A stretch of DNA of 64,000 bases from Leishmania donovani. Its lineage: Eukaryota > Euglenozoa > Kinetoplastea > Trypanosomatida > Trypanosomatidae. A model generated the notes under the pieces. It was not told the DNA's origin and did not search any database. It worked only from the letters and a program-made list of their open reading frames with translations. The stretch lies in contig NC_018258.1 of NCBI RefSeq assembly GCF_000227135.1, forward strand, positions 157,279 to 221,278. Direction: 5' to 3'. The translations under genes were made by a program, and so were the position numbers. How positions within the stretch are numbered: the first letter of the stretch is position 1; each line of letters starts with the position of its first letter. Of the stretch, positions 62,975-64,000 are shown piece after piece.

Positions 62975-64000
62975 GCTTGTGTCGTGGGAGAGAGAGAGAC
63001 CAAAAAAAAAGTCGCGCGAGACGGTGCAGAAAAACAAGAGAAAATACGCCTATGCAGAGCAGGCGAGACGGATCGGAAGCAGAGGAAGCTCACAGCAGAA
63101 GCTGCATGTACAGCAGGATGTCGGTGTGCGGTGGGTGAGCGCGAGCGTGGCATGCAGCGAAGAGAGGGAGAAATGGAATAGGGCCAGAGGGAGGTGGAGA
63201 ACAGAGCAGAGAGAGCATCATGCATGTGCTATCGGGGGCGGGGGGAGGGGCCACTGCCGACCTGGAAGTGTTTTTCAGGCACTCAAGAGGACGGCGCCGT
63301 GGCTGTCACACAGGACCCACGGTACAACAGGCATGGGTGCGCGAACGATGCGCGCCCGCCTCAACCATGCCTGCCTGGGCATCGTCTCTTCAGCGGAATG
63401 CAACGTCTCCTACATGCACTGCCGGTCCAAGGAAAGAGAGATGAAGAGAAGCAGCAAAGACACACACACACACACACACACACACCACTGCACAGGTGGA
63501 GACATACAGATACACCCGATTGCCCGCCTCGGGTATCTTGGCGCTCGTCTTCTGCTCGCAGTTCGGCGAAGAGGGCTTCCACATTTTGCTTCCGTTTTAC
63601 GGGTGTTTGACCCCCTCGTCTTCGATTTCCACGCACACCTGCGGCTCACCTCTGATGTCTACACATCAACGTACTAGGCTTGTGCGCCACATTCTGAAAG
63701 GGGAATGGGCGAGGCCACGAGGAGCGTGGCCGCCGCCTCGCTGCAGACGGTCGCGAGGGAGAAACAAGGAGGGACAAGGTGAAGTTTCTTGTTCTCTTTG
63801 TGTTGCGTGTCTCTGCCGGTCCACGGACACGCGGTTGTGAGAGCTGACGTGTGTGCGCCTTCACACAGCGAAACAAGAAACAAGGTAAGTAACAAAAGGC
63901 ATTGCAAGCGTGAAGGCTAGAGGCGCATAGAAGAGACAGAGACGGCGGGGCACAGAGAGGTTACGTATATGGCGGTAGGGCCCTCGGCCCTTCCGCTGCA
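62975..64000. other. Intergenic, window edge
   Basis: No gene seen up to the window end. A (CA) microsatellite is at 63461-63485. An A-run at 63002-63010 and CT-rich minus strand near 62980-63000 suit the splice site of the permease gene. Confidence 0.4.
63461..63485. repeat. (CA)12 microsatellite
   Basis: About twelve CA units in the spacer upstream of the permease at 61349-62974. Confidence 0.95.

Noticed and set aside
1..64000. CRISPR array, prophage, operon-type promoters or ribosome-binding sites
   Set aside because: The genome is eukaryotic (trypanosomatid); no spaced direct repeats of CRISPR type are present and bacterial signals do not apply.

Overview
The window looks like nuclear DNA of a trypanosomatid, most likely Leishmania. 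The evidence is: a GC-rich genome in which every convincing protein gene lies on the minus strand with no introns and long spacers (one polycistronic unit read right to left); an amastin; a kinetoplastid calpain-like protein with a DUF1935-type N-terminus; ingi/L1Tc-type retroposon relics (SIDER2-like and a DIRE/SIDER1-like element); and a trypanosomatid-type U2 snRNA gene with external A and B boxes. The gene set (calpain, amino-acid permeases, glycosomal ABCD half-transporter, large coiled-coil protein, mevalonate kinase) recalls Leishmania chromosome 31 and Trypanosoma brucei chromosome 4. That synteny is recalled, not computed.

Layout, left to right (3' to 5' of the unit). 0.3-0.9 kb: amastin. 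1-3.5 kb: gene-poor, with a GC-rich decayed coding relic. 3.6-5.7 kb: calpain-like protein. 5.9-7.5 kb: a SIDER2-like retroposon broken by two gaps. 8.5-9.3 kb: RecA-like P-loop ATPase. 9.8-10.6 kb: a probable unrecognised pseudogene. 11.3-12.5 kb: Sulfotransfer_4-like membrane protein. 13.4-15.8 kb: acylated protein with four cyclic-nucleotide-binding-like domains. 17.4-19.3 kb: degenerate retroposon, two gaps. 20.1-22.0 kb: disordered hypothetical protein. 23.2-25.0 kb: membrane J-domain protein. 25.7-27.4 kb: TRM13 tRNA methyltransferase. 27.4-33.2 kb: no gene, with a SIDER2-like element inserted antisense to the unit. 33.2-35.3 kb: disordered hypothetical protein. 38.5-41.0 kb: ABCD half-transporter. 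42.5-46.3 kb: coiled-coil protein. 47.1-48.1 kb: mevalonate kinase. 49.6-51.0, 57.2-58.7 and 61.3-63.0 kb: three AAAP-family amino-acid permeases, with a Pol III cluster (U2 snRNA and tRNA-Ala) and another SIDER2-like element between the first two.

Six of the seven 99-base N runs sit inside direct repeats in which the left copy ends exactly at the gap and the right copy begins exactly at it. This is the pattern of overlapping contig ends that were never merged. The apparent extra pieces of calpain, permease and retroposon are therefore probably assembly duplicates. Collapsing them would shorten the window by about 2.8 kb.

Functionally the genes are mostly unrelated housekeeping and surface or transport genes, as is usual in trypanosomatid arrays: isoprenoid synthesis, amino-acid uptake, import into glycosomes, tRNA modification and chaperoning. 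I found no convincing new multi-gene system. The most informative items are the U2/tRNA-Ala cluster, the nearly identical SIDER2-like copies, the 9.8-10.6 kb pseudogene, the degenerate sulfotransferase-like protein and the four-domain cyclic-nucleotide-binding-like protein.
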